NCBI GenBank assembly: GCA_903834825.1
Contig: CAILKQ010000057.1
Coordinates: forward strand, 1-52,612
Length of the DNA stretch: 52,612 nucleotides
Reading direction: 5' to 3'
DNA from: an uncultured bacterium
GTDB lineage: Bacteria; Bacteroidota; Bacteroidia; Chitinophagales; Chitinophagaceae
How positions within the stretch are numbered: the first letter of the stretch is position 1; each line of letters begins with the position of its first letter. A program made the translations under genes and the position numbers. Positions 51,053 through 52,612 of the stretch are shown here, piece after piece. The notes beneath the pieces were generated by a model that did not search any database, had not been told where the DNA came from, and saw nothing but the letters and a program-made list of their open reading frames with translations.

Positions 51053-52612
51053 ATGACACAAATCGAAGCCGGTGCATTGCTCAAACAAATCAACTCTCCT
51101 GATGACCTTAAGAAAATAGGGAAGGATGAACTGTACAAGGTTTGTGATGAATTGAGACAATATATCGTTGATGTTGTGAGTGTACACGGAGGGCATTTTG
51201 CAGCCAGCCTTGGTGTTGTTGAACTTTCCGTAGCCCTGCACTATGTTTACAATACCCCTTATGATCAATTGGTCTGGGATGTAGGCCACCAGGCCTATGG
51301 CCACAAGATACTTACAGGAAGAAGAGACAATTTCCACACCAACAGAAAATATGGTGGACTCAGTGGTTTCCCCAAAAGGACCGAAAGCCCCTATGATGCT
51401 TTTGGCGTAGGCCATTCTTCCACTTCAATTTCTGCAGCCCTCGGGATGGCCATTGCCGCAAAATACAATGGTGAGAAAGACAGAAAATCCGTGGCTGTTA
51501 TTGGAGATGGTTCAATGACAGCAGGAATGGCCTTCGAAGCCATGAACCATGCAGGTGTAACAGATGCCGACATGCTGGTGATCCTGAATGACAATTGCAT
51601 GAGCATCGACCCCAATGTAGGGTCATTGCGGGAATACCTGACAGACATCACCACTTCCCATACCTACAATAAATTGAAGGATGATATCTGGAATACCCTT
51701 GGAAAACTTCCCATAGGAGGAAATTTCAGCAGGGAAATGGCCAGCAAGTTGGAACACAGTATCAAAGGCTTCATCAACAAAAGAAGCAACCTGTTCGAGT
51801 CCATGAACATGCGGTATTTCGGTCCTATTGATGGGCACAACATTACCAAACTCGTTGACACCCTGAAAGACCTGAGGGACATACCTGGCCCCAAGCTGCT
51901 CCATATCATTACCACCAAGGGAAAAGGATACGCACTGGCTGAAAAGGACCAGACCAAATGGCATGCCCCAGGTTTGTTTGATAAAGTGACTGGCGAGATT
52001 TACAAAAAAATATTTGATACACCCCAGCCTCCCAAATACCAGGACGTATTTGGCAATACCATTGTTGAACTGGCTGAAAAAAATAAGAAGATCTTTGGCA
52101 TTACCCCGGCAATGCCGTCCGGTTCTTCCCTGAAATTCATGATGGATGAAATGCCTGACAGGGCCTTTGATGTTGGCATCTGCGAACAACATGCTGTAAC
52201 ATTGAGTGCAGGCATGGCAACACAGGGATTGAAAGTCTTTTGCAACATCTATTCCACCTTTATGCAACGCGCGTATGATCAGGTGGTGCATGATGTGGCC
52301 ATCCAAAAACTACCGGTGGTATTTTGTCTGGACCGTGCAGGACTGGTGGGCGATGATGGACCTACGCACCACGGTGTCTATGACATCCCCTACATGCGCT
52401 GCATCCCCAACATGATTGTTTCAGCCCCCATGAATGAGGCGGAGTTGAGGGATCTCATGTATACGGCACAGCTTGAAACCACCAATTTGCCTTTTGTGAT
52501 TCGCTATCCAAGGGGAGAGGGCATGATGCCTGATTGGAAAACAACCATGAAGGAAATTGAGATAGGCAAAGGACGTAAACTCAAAGAAGGAAAAGAAATT
52601 GCCATCCTATCA
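51053..52612 (+). CDS. dxs: 1-deoxy-D-xylulose-5-phosphate synthase (partial, 3' end outside window)
   Basis: First enzyme of the MEP isoprenoid pathway, condensing pyruvate and glyceraldehyde 3-phosphate with thiamine diphosphate. The frame is open from the ATG at 51053 to the window edge (520 codons; family about 620-640). Visible are [13 protein letters not shown] (46-58, with active-site H48), [12 protein letters not shown] near 76-87, the thiamine-binding [15 protein letters not shown] near 153-167, and the second domain with [11 protein letters not shown] near 372-382 (catalytic Glu) and [15 protein letters not shown] near 425-440. The final transketolase C-terminal domain is cut off. 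It is separated from the upstream gene by a terminator. Confidence 0.97.
   Translation, partial: MTQIEAGALLKQINSPDDLKKIGKDELYKVCDELRQYIVDVVSVHGGHFAASLGVVELSVALHYVYNTPYDQLVWDVGHQAYGHKILTGRRDNFHTNRKYGGLSGFPKRTESPYDAFGVGHSSTSISAALGMAIAAKYNGEKDRKSVAVIGDGSMTAGMAFEAMNHAGVTDADMLVILNDNCMSIDPNVGSLREYLTDITTSHTYNKLKDDIWNTLGKLPIGGNFSREMASKLEHSIKGFINKRSNLFESMNMRYFGPIDGHNITKLVDTLKDLRDIPGPKLLHIITTKGKGYALAEKDQTKWHAPGLFDKVTGEIYKKIFDTPQPPKYQDVFGNTIVELAEKNKKIFGITPAMPSGSSLKFMMDEMPDRAFDVGICEQHAVTLSAGMATQGLKVFCNIYSTFMQRAYDQVVHDVAIQKLPVVFCLDRAGLVGDDGPTHHGVYDIPYMRCIPNMIVSAPMNEAELRDLMYTAQLETTNLPFVIRYPRGEGMMPDWKTTMKEIEIGKGRKLKEGKEIAILS

Noticed and set aside
1-52612. Mobile elements, CRISPR arrays, tRNA or rRNA genes, prophage
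   Set aside because: No transposase, integrase, spaced direct repeats, cloverleaf-like sequence or phage gene was found on either strand by reading; composition and gene style are uniform.

Overview
The window is ordinary chromosome from a member of the Bacteroidota, most likely a Chitinophagaceae-type bacterium. The evidence is a GldB gliding lipoprotein, two large secreted proteins with type IX secretion (T9SS) C-terminal sorting domains, a CarB without its allosteric domain, the gene order rsfS-ftsH-LUD, an alpha2-type glycyl-tRNA synthetase, a LytS/LytTR two-component pair, and the phylum's promoter element TAnnTTTG in front of many genes. Shine-Dalgarno sequences are mostly absent. I saw no rRNA, tRNA, CRISPR array, insertion sequence, prophage or attachment site. 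The genes at both ends (gatB, dxs) are cut by the window edge.

Layout. 1-3720 (minus): translation genes gatB and alaS. 3762-5428 (plus): a membrane-anchored M23 peptidase and a MerR-like regulator that begins with a sliding-clamp-type motif. 5408-11353 (minus): a long run rsfS, ftsH, LUD protein, lpxH, an unknown secreted propeller-like protein, and an MscS channel. 11428-14334: birA (plus) facing bcp and a second M23 protein (minus). 14335-14739 is the only stretch over 300 bp without a firm gene; it holds one possible 57-residue membrane protein and a promoter plus hairpin ahead of carB. 14740-22002: carB, a class III aminotransferase, a gamma carbonic anhydrase, rsgA and nadE. 22105-25542: gldB, a fatty-acid desaturase, apaG and a DUF1080 secreted protein. 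25539-32757: mfd, a 960-residue T9SS BNR-repeat protein and a YdcF-like membrane protein. 32761-37298: glyQS, a MazG-like pyrophosphohydrolase, dtd, a polysaccharide flippase and an MBL-fold hydrolase. 37395-45318 (plus): a 1120-residue propeller/Omp85-like outer-membrane protein, then the coupled genes comEC, purH and eamA. 45299-49162 (minus): lutB with a DUF3109 Cys-rich protein, then a LytTR regulator and its LytS-type kinase. 49315-52612 (plus): a lamin-tail T9SS protein and the start of dxs.

The contents are mainly housekeeping: translation and its quality control, envelope assembly, nucleotide and cofactor synthesis. No obvious new defence or mobile system is present. The items most worth a second look are the outer-membrane protein at 37395-40757 (degenerate peptidase-like domain, propeller and Omp85-like barrel in one chain), the MerR-like protein starting with QLDLF (4847-5428), the recurring placement of TAnnTTTG elements only 3-15 bases before start codons (which also exposes several false upstream TTG starts), the terminator lying three bases before the ydcF-like start codon, and the inverted repeat between the LytS kinase gene and a T9SS cargo gene.
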